Assembly: GCA_035697245.1 (NCBI GenBank)
Contig: DASSDH010000055.1
Location: 1-28,330, forward strand
Reading direction: 5' to 3'
Length of the DNA: 28,330 nt
Source of the DNA: JACVRX01 sp035697245
Lineage (GTDB): Bacteria; Actinomycetota; Actinomycetes; Jiangellales; Jiangellaceae
In this document: positions 1-10,161 of the stretch, piece after piece
Numbering within the stretch: the first letter of the stretch is position 1
How the letters are laid out: each line of letters starts with the position of its first letter
The notes under the pieces: generated by a model
The model's input: only the letters and a program-made list of their open reading frames with translations
Databases searched by the model: none
What the model was told of the DNA's origin: nothing
Position numbers and translations under genes: made by a program

Positions 1-64
1 GCGAGCCGTGGCCGTTGCATGTTGTGAGGACCCAGAGACAGCGGTCGGACTGGAACTTGCTTGA

Positions 65-2149
65 ATGAGCCCCCCGACGGACCGCAGTTTGCCGCCAACT
101 TCCCCACGACAGCACGAAATGTCGGCACCCACACGAACACCGCGCCGTGCCTCGCGAGCCGTCGGTTCGCGCGCGCTGGCGCCGATCGTGATCGAACGCG
201 TGCGCCCGGAGGTCGACGCCGGACGCTTTCCCGCGAAACGCGTGGTCGGAGAGGCGTGCATCGTGTCGGCCGACATCTTCAAGGACGGCCACGATCAGCT
301 CGCTGCCCGCGTTCGCTATCGTGGGCGCGGTGAAGGCGAATGGTCCTACGTCGCCATGCCGTACGACCCGGACGCCGATCGGTGGGCCGGAGCGTTTCTG
401 CTCGATCGCATCGGGGAGTGGCGCTTCACGGTCGAAGCGTGGACCGATTCGTTCGCGACGTGGGTGTCAGGGCTGGAGAAGAAAGTCGCCGCGGGGCAGG
501 ATGTGGCCCTGGAGCTGCTCGAAGGAGGCGAGATCATCGAGCGTGCCGCGCGTGCATGCAAGGATCGCGCGGTGCGCGCGTCTCTGACGCAGGCGGCCAC
601 TACCCTTCGTGACACCACGGCTCCGGTTGCGGAGCGCGCGCGCGAGGCACTCGATCCTGGGTTGCTCGCCCTGATCACGCAGCACCCCTCGCGCGACGAT
701 CTCACGGAGTATTCGCGTCAGCTCCTCATCACCGTCGATCGCGTGCGCGCGGCGTTCGCTGCCTGGTACGAGATGTTCCCGCGCTCCCAGTCAGGCAGCC
801 CGAAGCGTCACGGCACGTTCGCCGATGCGGAGCGCCAGCTCCCGCGGATTGCCCAACTGGGGTTCGATGTCGTCTACCTGCCGCCCATCCATCCGATCGG
901 CGACGCGTTTCGCAAGGGAAAGAACAACACGCTCGAGCCGCTGCCTGACGACGTCGGCAGTCCATGGGCCATCGGCAGCAAGGAGGGCGGACACACCGCC
1001 GTGCACGCGCAGCTCGGCACCCTTGCCGACTTCGAGCACTTCGTGCGCCGCGCGAGCGAGCTCGGGCTCGAGGTCGCGCTCGATTACGCGCTGCAGACTT
1101 CCCCCGATCATCCCTGGGTCCGCGAGCATCCCGACTGGTTCAGGAGTCGTCCCGACGGCACGATCCAATACGCGGAGAATCCGCCGAAGAAGTATCAGGA
1201 CATCTACCCGCTCAACTTCGACAACGACCCCGAGGGCAGCTACGCGGAGATGCTGCGGATCGTGCGATTGTGGATGGACCACGGGGTGCGGATCTTCCGG
1301 GTGGACAACCCGCACACCAAGCCGGTCAGTTTCTGGCATCGGCTGTTGGCAGAGGTTCGCCAGACCGACCCGGACGTGGTGTTCCTGGCCGAGGCCTTCA
1401 CCAAGCCGGCCATGATGCACACCCTGGCCAAGATCGGCTTCGGCCAGTCGTACACGTACTTCACCTGGAAGAACAGCAAACAAGAGCTCTACGAGTACTT
1501 CTCCGAGCTGCGCGACGCCGCCGCGTACATGCGCCCGAACGCCTTCGTCAACACCCCTGACATCCTGCACGCGTACCTGCAGTACGGGGGTCCGGCGGCG
1601 TTCAAGATCCGGGCAGTGCTCGCGGCGATGCTCTCGCCGACGTGGGGCGTCTACTCCGGCTACGAGCTCTTCGAGCACGTCGCGGTTCGCCCGGGCAGCG
1701 AGGAGTACCTCGATTCGGAGAAGTACCAGTACCGACCCCGGGACTGGGCGGCCTACGAGCCGGGCGGCCCACGGGAAGGCCAGTCCCTTGCGCCGTATCT
1801 GACCCGGCTCAACGTCATCCGCCGCGCACACCCTGCTCTACACCGACTGCGGAACCTGCGCTTCCACTGGGTCGACAACTCCGAGATCGTGTGCTTCTCC
1901 AAGCGCGAGCCCTTGCCCGGAGGTGGCGAGGACGTCGTCGTCACCGTCGTGAACCTGGACTCGCACGGGACCAGGGAAGGCAACATCTCCTTGGACATGC
2001 CCGAGCTGGGCTTCGACTGGCACGAGACGTTCGCTGCGCACGACGAGCTGACCGGGCAGACATTCCACTGGGGACAGTTCGACTTCGTTCGCCTCGACCC
2101 GGCCGTCGAGCCCGCGCACGTGCTCACGATCCACCGGTTGGGCACATGA
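65..2149 (+). CDS. glgE: GlgE: alpha-1,4-glucan:maltose-1-phosphate maltosyltransferase
   Basis: Cytosolic GH13 enzyme that transfers maltosyl units from maltose-1-phosphate to the non-reducing ends of alpha-glucans. The protein is 694 residues, near the usual length. An N-terminal beta-sandwich and helical insert (about 30-230) precede the catalytic barrel, which opens with GFDVVYLPPIHPIG. I see the GlgE-type catalytic triad: D414 in RVDNPHTK, E443 in LAEAFTK and D499 in FVNTPDILH. ENPPKKYQDIYPLNFDND is highly characteristic of the family. The stop overlaps the treS start (ATGA), so the genes are translationally coupled. The start is uncertain: ATG at 65 gives the longest product, but an in-frame ATG at 119 is equally plausible. 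Neither has a strong ribosome-binding site, and the first 30 or so residues are low-complexity. Function is confident from family identity and context. Confidence 0.96.
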   Translation: MSPPTDRSLPPTSPRQHEMSAPTRTPRRASRAVGSRALAPIVIERVRPEVDAGRFPAKRVVGEACIVSADIFKDGHDQLAARVRYRGRGEGEWSYVAMPYDPDADRWAGAFLLDRIGEWRFTVEAWTDSFATWVSGLEKKVAAGQDVALELLEGGEIIERAARACKDRAVRASLTQAATTLRDTTAPVAERAREALDPGLLALITQHPSRDDLTEYSRQLLITVDRVRAAFAAWYEMFPRSQSGSPKRHGTFADAERQLPRIAQLGFDVVYLPPIHPIGDAFRKGKNNTLEPLPDDVGSPWAIGSKEGGHTAVHAQLGTLADFEHFVRRASELGLEVALDYALQTSPDHPWVREHPDWFRSRPDGTIQYAENPPKKYQDIYPLNFDNDPEGSYAEMLRIVRLWMDHGVRIFRVDNPHTKPVSFWHRLLAEVRQTDPDVVFLAEAFTKPAMMHTLAKIGFGQSYTYFTWKNSKQELYEYFSELRDAAAYMRPNAFVNTPDILHAYLQYGGPAAFKIRAVLAAMLSPTWGVYSGYELFEHVAVRPGSEEYLDSEKYQYRPRDWAAYEPGGPREGQSLAPYLTRLNVIRRAHPALHRLRNLRFHWVDNSEIVCFSKREPLPGGGEDVVVTVVNLDSHGTREGNISLDMPELGFDWHETFAAHDELTGQTFHWGQFDFVRLDPAVEPAHVLTIHRLGT

Positions 2150-3837
2150 ACGGCGGTGATCACCTCCCGGCGGCCGGGACCGATCCCGACTGGTTCAAGC
2201 GTGCCGTCTTCTACGAGGTCCTCGTCCGCTCGTTCAAGGACTCCGACGGGGACGGCGCCGGCGATCTCCGTGGGCTGACCGACAAGCTCGACTATCTGCA
2301 CTGGCTCGGCGTCGACTGCCTCTGGCTGCCGCCGTTCTACCCGTCACCGCTGCGTGACGGTGGGTACGACGTCTCGGACTACAAGGGCGTCCTGCCGGAG
2401 TTCGGCACGTTGGAGGACTTCAGTCGGTTCGTCCGGCTGGCGCACGACCGGAGCATGCGGGTGATCATCGACTTCGTCATGAACCACACCAGCGACCAGC
2501 ACCCGTGGTTTCAGGCGTCTCGAGAGAACCCCGATGGGCCGTACGGCGACTTCTACGTCTGGGCGGACGACGACACCGGCTATCCCGAAGCCCGGATCAT
2601 CTTCGTCGATACCGAGGCATCGAACTGGACGTTCGACCCGGTACGCCGGCAATACTTCTGGCACCGTTTCTTCGGCCATCAGCCCGACCTAAACTACGAC
2701 AATCCTGCCGTCGGCGAGGCCATCATCGACGCCCTGCGGTTCTGGCTGGACCTCGGGATCGACGGCTTCCGCCTCGACGCCGTGCCGTACTTGTTCGAGG
2801 AGGAGGGGACGGACTGCGAGAACCTCCCCCGAACCCATGGCTTCCTCAAGCAGGTCCGCAAGGTGATCGACGACGAGTACCCGGACACCGTTTTGCTCTC
2901 CGAGGCCAACCAGTGGCCCGCCGATGTCGTCGAGTACTTCGGCGAGTTCTCGGCCGGTGGCGACGAATGTCACATGGCATTCCACTTCCCGGTGATGCCA
3001 CGAATCTTCATGGCAGTTCGCCGCGAGTCGAGATACCCGGTCTCGGAGATCATGGCCCAGACCCCGCTCATCCCGGCCAACTGCCAATGGGGGATCTTCC
3101 TGCGCAACCACGACGAGCTCACCCTCGAGATGGTGACCGACGACGAGCGCGACTACATGTGGGCCGAATACGCCAAGGACCCCCGGATGAAGGCGAACAT
3201 CGGCATCCGTCGGCGGCTGGCCCCTCTGCTGGAGAACGACACCGACCAGATCGAGTTGTTCACGGCCATGTTGCTCTCGCTGCCGGGTTCCCCGGTGCTC
3301 TATTACGGGGACGAGATAGGGATGGGCGACAACATCTGGCTGGGCGACCGGGACAGTGTTCGCACCCCGATGCAGTGGACCCCGGATCGCAACGCCGGGT
3401 TCTCCACCGCCGAGCCGGGCCGGCTGACCCTGCCCGTGGTCATGGACGCGGTCTACGGCTACCAGGTCACGAATGTGGAGTCCCACCTCACCAACACGTC
3501 GTCGCTGCTGCACTGGACGAGGCACATGATCGAGGTGCGCAAGCAGAACCCGGCCTTCGGACTGGGCGACTTCACCGATATCGGGGGTTCCAACCCGAGC
3601 GTGCTGTCCTACGTGCGCGAGTTCGGCGACGACATCGTGCTGTGCGTCAACAACCTCTCGCGGTTCCCGCAGCCGGTCGAGCTCGACCTGCGCCGCCACG
3701 AGGGCTGCCAGCCGATCGAGCTGATGGGTGGGGTTCGGTTCCCGCCGATCGGTGAGCTGCCCTACCTGCTCACACTGGCGCCGCACGGGTTCTACTGGTT
3801 CCGGCTGGTCCCGAAGGTTGCGGAGACCACCCCATGA
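2146..3837 (+). CDS. treS: TreS: trehalose synthase (maltose alpha-D-glucosyltransferase)
   Basis: GH13 enzyme interconverting trehalose and maltose by intramolecular glucosyl transfer. In the GlgE pathway it supplies maltose to the maltokinase encoded next. The 563-residue protein starts with the family-typical DWFKRAVFYEVLVRSFKDSD. The GH13 triad is D211 (GFRLDAVPY), E253 (LLSEANQWP) and D323 (LRNHDELTLE), and GMGDNIWLGDRD plus RTPMQWTPDRNAGFS are TreS hallmarks. The ATG at 2146 lies in an ATGA overlap with the glgE stop. The same frame is open much further upstream inside glgE, but homology begins only here. TreS is often fused to the kinase domain in other bacteria; here the two are separate but overlapping genes. 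Confidence 0.96.
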   Translation: MNGGDHLPAAGTDPDWFKRAVFYEVLVRSFKDSDGDGAGDLRGLTDKLDYLHWLGVDCLWLPPFYPSPLRDGGYDVSDYKGVLPEFGTLEDFSRFVRLAHDRSMRVIIDFVMNHTSDQHPWFQASRENPDGPYGDFYVWADDDTGYPEARIIFVDTEASNWTFDPVRRQYFWHRFFGHQPDLNYDNPAVGEAIIDALRFWLDLGIDGFRLDAVPYLFEEEGTDCENLPRTHGFLKQVRKVIDDEYPDTVLLSEANQWPADVVEYFGEFSAGGDECHMAFHFPVMPRIFMAVRRESRYPVSEIMAQTPLIPANCQWGIFLRNHDELTLEMVTDDERDYMWAEYAKDPRMKANIGIRRRLAPLLENDTDQIELFTAMLLSLPGSPVLYYGDEIGMGDNIWLGDRDSVRTPMQWTPDRNAGFSTAEPGRLTLPVVMDAVYGYQVTNVESHLTNTSSLLHWTRHMIEVRKQNPAFGLGDFTDIGGSNPSVLSYVREFGDDIVLCVNNLSRFPQPVELDLRRHEGCQPIELMGGVRFPPIGELPYLLTLAPHGFYWFRLVPKVAETTP

Positions 3838-5204
3838 CGGTCGAGGCCGTTGCCGCGCTGCTGCCCGCCTGGCTGCCCCACCAGCGGTGGTTCGGGGGCA
3901 AGGACCACCCCATCGATGGGCTGACGGTGGTGGCCGCCACCCAGCTGCGGGAGAGAGAGCCAGAGTTCTGGCATCTGCTGGTCGAGGTGACCCAAGGCGA
4001 CAAGGCCATCGTCTATCAGGTTCCGGTGAGCCTTCGGGACCGTGCCGGTGATCGGCTCGAACACGTCCTGCTGGGAGAAGTCGACGGGCGGTTCGTCTAC
4101 GACGCCCTGCACGACAAGGAGGCCACCGCCGAGCTGCTGCGGCGCTTCGAGGCACAGGATCAGGTCGAGGAGTTGACGTTTCACACCGAGCCCGGTGCAC
4201 TCCTGCCGCTCGGTGAGCCGTCCCTCGTGCTCACCGCCGAGCAGAGCAATACCTCACTCGCTTATGGCGACTCCGCGCTGTTGAAGGTCTTCCGCCGGCT
4301 GGTCCCCGGCGTCAATCCCGACGTGGAGATCCACGACGCGTTGACTCGAGCGGGATGCGAGTATGTCGCTCCGTTGCTGGGCTGGCTGGACGGTAGGTGG
4401 ACCGATCGGGACGGCGAACAGCAGACGGCAGGCCTCGCGATGCTGCAGAAGTTCCTGGTGACCGCCACCGACGGATGGGCGCTGGCCACCACAAGCGTCC
4501 GCGACCTCTACGCCGAGGCTGATCTGCGCGCCGACGAAGTCGGCGGCGACTTCGCCGCAGAATCCGCACGCCTCGGCATGGCGACCGCTGAAGTGCACGC
4601 CTATATGGCCGACGTCCTGCCAACCCGGACTCTCTCCCGGGATGAGGTCGCAGCCATGGCGACCCGGATGGTCGAGCGCCTTGATGACGCCGTCGAGATC
4701 GCGCCGGAGCTTCTTCCGTTCGCACCTGCGCTCGCCAAGGCGTTCGACGATCTCGCCGACCTCGACGACGTCATCGCCGGTCAGCGCATCCATGGCGACT
4801 ACCACCTCGGCCAGGTGATCCGCACGGTGGTCGGTTGGAAGCTGGTCGACTTCGAAGGCGAGCCCGAGAAGCCACTGGCCGAGCGGGTTGCGCTCGACTC
4901 CCCGGTACGCGACGTCGCGGCAATGCTCCGCTCGTTCGACTACGCCGCCCGTCACCTGCACATCGTCGACCACCCCGACAACGAGCAGATCGCCTATCGC
5001 GCCGTCGAGTGGGCCGAACGCAACCGGTCCGCCTTCTGCGACGGCTACGCCAAGAGCTCCGGCCGCGATCCGCGCGAGGCGGACGTACTCCTCCGGGCCT
5101 ACGAGACCGACAAAGTCGTCTACGAGGTGGTGTACGAGGCGCGCAACCGACCATCCTGGCTGCCGATTCCTCTGGCGGGCGCCGAACGACTTGCGACGAG
5201 GTGA
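3834..5204 (+). CDS. mak: Mak (Pep2): maltokinase
   Basis: ATP-dependent kinase producing maltose-1-phosphate, the GlgE substrate. It belongs to the aminoglycoside-phosphotransferase-like fold. The 456-residue protein has the N-terminal cap motif LPHQRWFGGKDHPI, an ATP-site region with EQSNTSLAYGDSALLKVFRRL, the catalytic loop HGDYHLGQ (H320-Q327) and the metal-binding DFEGEP (D339-P344). Its ATG overlaps the treS stop as ATGA, the second such coupling in this operon. The stop is 15 bases from the stop of the convergent anti-sigma-like gene. The expected next gene of the pathway, glgB, lies 2 kb downstream beyond the sigma-factor pair. Confidence 0.95.
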   Translation: MTVEAVAALLPAWLPHQRWFGGKDHPIDGLTVVAATQLREREPEFWHLLVEVTQGDKAIVYQVPVSLRDRAGDRLEHVLLGEVDGRFVYDALHDKEATAELLRRFEAQDQVEELTFHTEPGALLPLGEPSLVLTAEQSNTSLAYGDSALLKVFRRLVPGVNPDVEIHDALTRAGCEYVAPLLGWLDGRWTDRDGEQQTAGLAMLQKFLVTATDGWALATTSVRDLYAEADLRADEVGGDFAAESARLGMATAEVHAYMADVLPTRTLSRDEVAAMATRMVERLDDAVEIAPELLPFAPALAKAFDDLADLDDVIAGQRIHGDYHLGQVIRTVVGWKLVDFEGEPEKPLAERVALDSPVRDVAAMLRSFDYAARHLHIVDHPDNEQIAYRAVEWAERNRSAFCDGYAKSSGRDPREADVLLRAYETDKVVYEVVYEARNRPSWLPIPLAGAERLATR

Positions 5205-5219
5205 CCCGGGCCTGAGTGT

Positions 5220-6161
5220 TCACTCCGCGCCGGGTTGCTCGACCATCCCAGTCGGAGCTTGGGACCGATCAACCGCAGCTGCCGGTGGCCCACCACCCGG
5301 CGACTCCGGCGGCGCACCATTCGGCTCCACGCCAGCCGGCGGCTCACCCGGCGACTCCGGCGGCCCACCATTCGGCTCCACGCCGGCCGGCGGCGCACCA
5401 TTCGGCTCCGCGCCGGCAGGCGGCCCACCCGGCGGCTCCGGCGGCGCATCATTCGGCTCCGCTCCGGCAGGCGGCCCACCCGGCGACTCCGGCGGCGTCG
5501 ATGGCTCGTGGGCGGCAGCGGTCTCGAGCTGGCTGGCTGTGCTGTGTGTGTCCGTCGCCGCAGGGGCCGGCGCGTCTGTCTCCCCAAGCACGTCGGGCTG
5601 ACCGGAGGCCGGGTCCGGGGATGCACTCGGCGTCGAGGCACCGACAGGCGGCGGCTGGTTCGGAATCGGTTTGAGCACGTCGGCTGGCAGCGGGGAGGCA
5701 AAGTCCCTGCCTGTAGGTTCGTCGCCACCAGAGTCGTCCGCCGGCGGCGGGTGGGCTCCGAAGAGCACGTGCGCGACGACCTGCAATGGAGCCGGAAGAG
5801 ACCCGGTAGCCGCGGCCACGACCCCACCTGCGCTGATGGCGCCCACGATGGCAGCGCCGGCGATCCCTTTGCGTACGGATGGATGCAACTGGCGTTGACT
5901 CGATCCCCGCCCTCGTGAGGATCTTTGTGCCCAAAGAAAGGCCGCAACCGCTGATGGCTCTCCGCGCACCTCACTCGGCTGGGCAGCGCTCCGTAAAGTC
6001 GCTACCCACTCGGCAAGCAGATGCGCTTCCGGCGGAGCGCTCGCGTCGACGGGCTGCCCGTCCAGAATTCGATCGATGAGCTCATCAGGAAGGTCTGGGT
6101 CACTCTCGACGAGGCGCGGCATGTCCCCTGGGATCCCGACCAAGGGCGCGTCGCCGCTCAT
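5220..6161 (-). CDS. Putative membrane anti-sigma factor with proline-rich repeat tail
   Basis: 313-residue single-pass membrane protein. Residues 1-98 are cytosolic and charged. A hydrophobic Gly/Ala/Val segment (about 99-119, GIAGAAIVGAISAGGVVAAA) is followed by SLPAPLQVVAHVLFGA. The remaining 170 or so residues are very rich in Pro, Gly, Glu and Ala and probably extracytoplasmic, with 17-residue repeats such as PPAGVEPNGAPPESPG. The ATG overlaps the stop of the sigma-factor gene (ATGA), the usual layout for a sigma/anti-sigma pair; the role is inferred from this. There is no HxxxCxxC zinc anti-sigma motif in the cytosolic part. A wall-spanning sensor stalk is one reading of the tail. No specific ligand can be inferred. 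Confidence 0.72.
   Translation of the reverse strand: MSGDAPLVGIPGDMPRLVESDPDLPDELIDRILDGQPVDASAPPEAHLLAEWVATLRSAAQPSEVRGEPSAVAAFLWAQRSSRGRGSSQRQLHPSVRKGIAGAAIVGAISAGGVVAAATGSLPAPLQVVAHVLFGAHPPPADDSGGDEPTGRDFASPLPADVLKPIPNQPPPVGASTPSASPDPASGQPDVLGETDAPAPAATDTHSTASQLETAAAHEPSTPPESPGGPPAGAEPNDAPPEPPGGPPAGAEPNGAPPAGVEPNGGPPESPGEPPAGVEPNGAPPESPGGGPPAAAVDRSQAPTGMVEQPGAE
5296..5499. repeat. Tandem 51-bp repeats encoding Pro/Gly-rich 17-residue units
   Basis: Units lie at 5296-5346, 5347-5397, 5398-5427 (shortened to 30 bases), 5428-5478 and 5479-5499 (partial). Each begins near cccggcgactccggcggc and carries ccattcggctcc. The 51-base period keeps the reading frame of the minus-strand anti-sigma-like gene, and the shortened unit loses exactly 21 bases, also in frame. 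Such repeats vary readily in copy number by slippage. Confidence 0.9.
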
Positions 6162-6760
6162 CGGCTCACGCCCTCCGTTGTCAGCTGTTCGCTCAACATC
6201 CCTGCGAGCCGCCGAAGACCTCGATGCAAAAGGACGCGGACGGCGCCAGGTGTCTTGCCCAGTAGCCGAGCAATGTAGGCAAAGTCCAGTCCCGCGATCA
6301 CGCGTAGCAAGATCACATCCGCCTGCGCGGGCGGAAGCTTCCGTACCAGAGCAAGTGCCCGTCTGGTCGCTTCTTCATCTTCGTAGTCTTCTGCTACGTC
6401 TCGGGCGTCGTGCCCGTTGCCGTTGATCTTCTCGGTGTCGGCGAGCAGGATCGTGGGCCGGCGAGCCTGCTGCCGAGCCTGATCAATGATCTTGTTCCGG
6501 GCGATCGAGAAGATCCAGGCCCGAAATTTTTGCTCGTCGCCCACAAAGCGGTACAGCGCGCGAGTGACCTGCAGCCACACCTCTGCCGTGATGTCCTCGG
6601 CCAGTCGCGGGGCGTGGGCCTGCGAATATCGCAGCAGCGCCGGTTGAAGATCGCCGTAAATCCGTGCGAACGCACGCTCGTCGCCGGAGCGAGCCCGGAC
6701 CAGCGTTTCAGAGAACCCTGCGTTCAGCATGACCGGTCCAATGCGCACCCCCACGTCCAC
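6158..6760 (-). CDS. ECF-subfamily RNA polymerase sigma factor
   Basis: 200-residue group IV sigma factor. Region 2 spans about residues 20-100: GDERAFARIYGDLQPALLRY, AEDITAEVWLQVTRALYRF, then the promoter-melting segment RAWIFSIARNKIIDQARQ. A variable acidic linker follows (about 103-133). Region 4 is about 138-190, with LPPAQADVILLRVIAGLDFAYIARLLGKT and a recognition helix ending in GAVRVLLHRGLRRL. I chose the GTG at 6760 because GAGGA lies 8 bases upstream; ATG at 6730 (190 residues) has no such site. The frame is open to an ATG at 6985 but that extension looks non-coding. The stop overlaps the anti-sigma-like start. The pair runs against the flanking glg genes. Confidence 0.88.
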   Translation of the reverse strand: MDVGVRIGPVMLNAGFSETLVRARSGDERAFARIYGDLQPALLRYSQAHAPRLAEDITAEVWLQVTRALYRFVGDEQKFRAWIFSIARNKIIDQARQQARRPTILLADTEKINGNGHDARDVAEDYEDEEATRRALALVRKLPPAQADVILLRVIAGLDFAYIARLLGKTPGAVRVLLHRGLRRLAGMLSEQLTTEGVSR

Positions 6761-7188
6761 TGGCCAGTTCCTCAGTTGTCGACGATAGCGGCGCTTCCCC
6801 CCGTTGCACGTGGCAAATGCACACACAGCCGCACGTGAGAGGTGCGGTAACACGACCAAATCCCTTGACGTTGCTCTAGATGACACCGCGAGGTACGCGA
6901 GAACGGTCTGCTGCTTGTCTCGCACACCGTAAGGGTGGGCAACGGCGGCCTGCAGATGTTGCTGTCCCTGCTGAGGGCCGCCCATGACGGTCGTCGGCTA
7001 GACACGTAACCGGACGGCCCGGCTGGCCATCCCGCTCGCTTGGGCAAAGCCCCTCGCGTCCAAGCGGCAGAGCGACCGTTGGGACACGTTCACGGACTCG
7101 ACGACTCGATTCAGGCTGGAGTCGGGCACGTACACCCGCACCGTGGTCATCGATCCGTGACCCCAATGAGGAGGTAGATCCACCCGAC

Positions 7189-7224
7189 GTTCGTGGGCCC
7201 TGGAAGTTCCTGGGGCCCACGAAC
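7189..7224. repeat. Perfect 12-bp inverted repeat with nested GGAA/TTCC dyad, upstream of glgB
   Basis: Left arm GTTCGTGGGCCC (7189-7200), 12-base centre TGGAAGTTCCTG, right arm GGGCCCACGAAC (7213-7224). The centre itself contains GGAA-G-TTCC. It ends 43 bases before the glgB start. There is no T-run on either strand, so a classical intrinsic terminator is less likely than an operator or a transcript hairpin. Confidence 0.8.
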
Positions 7225-7255
7225 ACGTTGTCGCCCACTGGACCCCGACCGGCGC

Positions 7256-7261
7256 TAGTGT
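7256..7261 (+). promoter_or_regulatory. Candidate -10 element for leaderless glgB
   Basis: TAGTGT lies 6 bases before the glgB ATG and there is no purine-rich ribosome-binding site between. That spacing suits a transcript starting at or next to the ATG. No convincing -35 hexamer is present, so confidence is modest. Confidence 0.35.
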
Positions 7262-7267
7262 CGGCGC

Positions 7268-9186
<1,919 letters not shown>

Positions 9187-9190
<4 letters not shown>

Positions 9191-10116
9191 AAGAGCGCGC
9201 TGGCCAGGGCGGAGCGTGCTTTCGCGACGCGTGGGTCAGCCGAGCCGACCAGGTCGAACAGCTCGAGGAGCCGCGTTCTGACCTGGTCGCGGTCGTCGCC
9301 GCTCACGCGCCGGACAGTGTCGACCAGCCGGGCAAACGCATCGTCGACCTTCCCGTCGGCCATCTCGAGGTCGGCCGCGGCGAGCTGGGCGCTGACATCG
9401 GTGGGATCAGCGTCTGCCGCGCGACGGGCTGACGTGGGGTCAGCCTCGCTGACCCGCTGGAGCAACTCGACCTGTGCCAGCCCGGCCTTTGCCTCCGGGT
9501 CGGCCGGAGACTCAGCCAGCATCGACCGGTAGGCGTCCCCGGCTGCGGCGAAGTCGCCCGTCTCGATCGCGTCGGCGGCTGCGTCGTATCGCGGGTCATG
9601 TTGTGGTTCTGTCGATGATTCCGCGGCATCCGCATCGGCGGGCGATTTCGCGACCTGGAGCCGGCCGGAGACCCCATTGGTGGCTGCGACCTCGAGCAAC
9701 TGGTCGATCACCTGGCGGACCTGCGGCTCGGGGATGGCGCCTTGGAACAGCGGCACCGGCTGGCCCTTGACGACGGCAAATACCGATGGGATCGACTGGA
9801 CCTGGAATGCCGCGCTGATCTGTGGGTTGGCGTCGACGTCGACCTTCGCGAGCAGAATCCTGCCGTCGTACTCCTGCGCCAGCTTCTCCAGGATCGGCGA
9901 GAGCTGCTTGCACGGCCCACACCACTCGGCCCACAAATCGATGACCACCGGCACTGTCAGGGACCGAGTCAGGACCTCCGCCTCGAACGTTGCGTCCGTG
10001 ACGTCGACGACAACGCTCGCCACTGCCCCGTTTCCGGCGGCGGCCGGCGGACGGGATCTCGCCGCGAGGCTCGACAGATCGACCGCACCCGGCCGCATGA
10101 AACTCTCCGCGCTCAT
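9187..10116 (-). CDS. Thioredoxin-TPR protein of the YbbN/CnoX type
   Basis: 309-residue cytosolic protein. The thioredoxin domain (about 33-145) has an intact redox motif WAEWCGPCK (C66, C69), the strand AKVDVDANPQISAAFQVQSIPS with the cis-proline, and a C-terminal helix. After an acidic linker, helical repeats of tetratricopeptide type follow (about 180-309), for example DAAADAIETGDFAAAGDAYRSML. YbbN/CnoX proteins act as redox-sensitive holdases working with GroEL and DnaK. E. coli YbbN lacks the full CxxC that is present here, so genuine thiol-disulfide activity is possible. GGGGGAGGA lies 7-8 bases before the ATG, supporting this start. It follows icmA by 45 bases on the same strand. Confidence 0.9.
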
Positions 10117-10161
10117 GCGCCCATCCTCCCCCGAGTGGTGAACGCGCCGCCAATCCAGGCG

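Larger units (their letters stand above)
6761..7267. other. Gene-poor 507-bp interval between sigma gene and glgB
   Basis: No convincing gene in any frame. A 50-codon minus-strand frame (7150-6998, beginning MTTVRVYVPD) and a plus-strand open frame ending at 7157 are too short and lack support. The right end holds the long inverted repeat at 7189-7224 and the presumed glgB promoter. The stretch must also carry the sigma-gene promoter. I found no clear ECF-type (GGAAC/CGTC) match with proper spacing. Confidence 0.55.

Noticed and set aside
6775..6830. ECF-type promoter for the sigma operon
   Set aside because: An AAC-like and a CGTC element occur on the minus strand but at about 18 bases spacing rather than the usual 16, with a poor -35 match.
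6731..6985. N-terminal extension of the sigma factor up to ATG 6985
   Set aside because: The added 75-85 residues resemble no sigma-factor region, and the GTG at 6760 has a well-placed GAGGA, so the shorter form is preferred.
6998..7150. 50-codon minus-strand frame beginning MTTVRVYVPD
   Set aside because: The opening resembles the start of a small actinobacterial family I know only vaguely, but the rest does not continue that way and there is no clear ribosome-binding site. It might be a gene remnant but cannot be supported.
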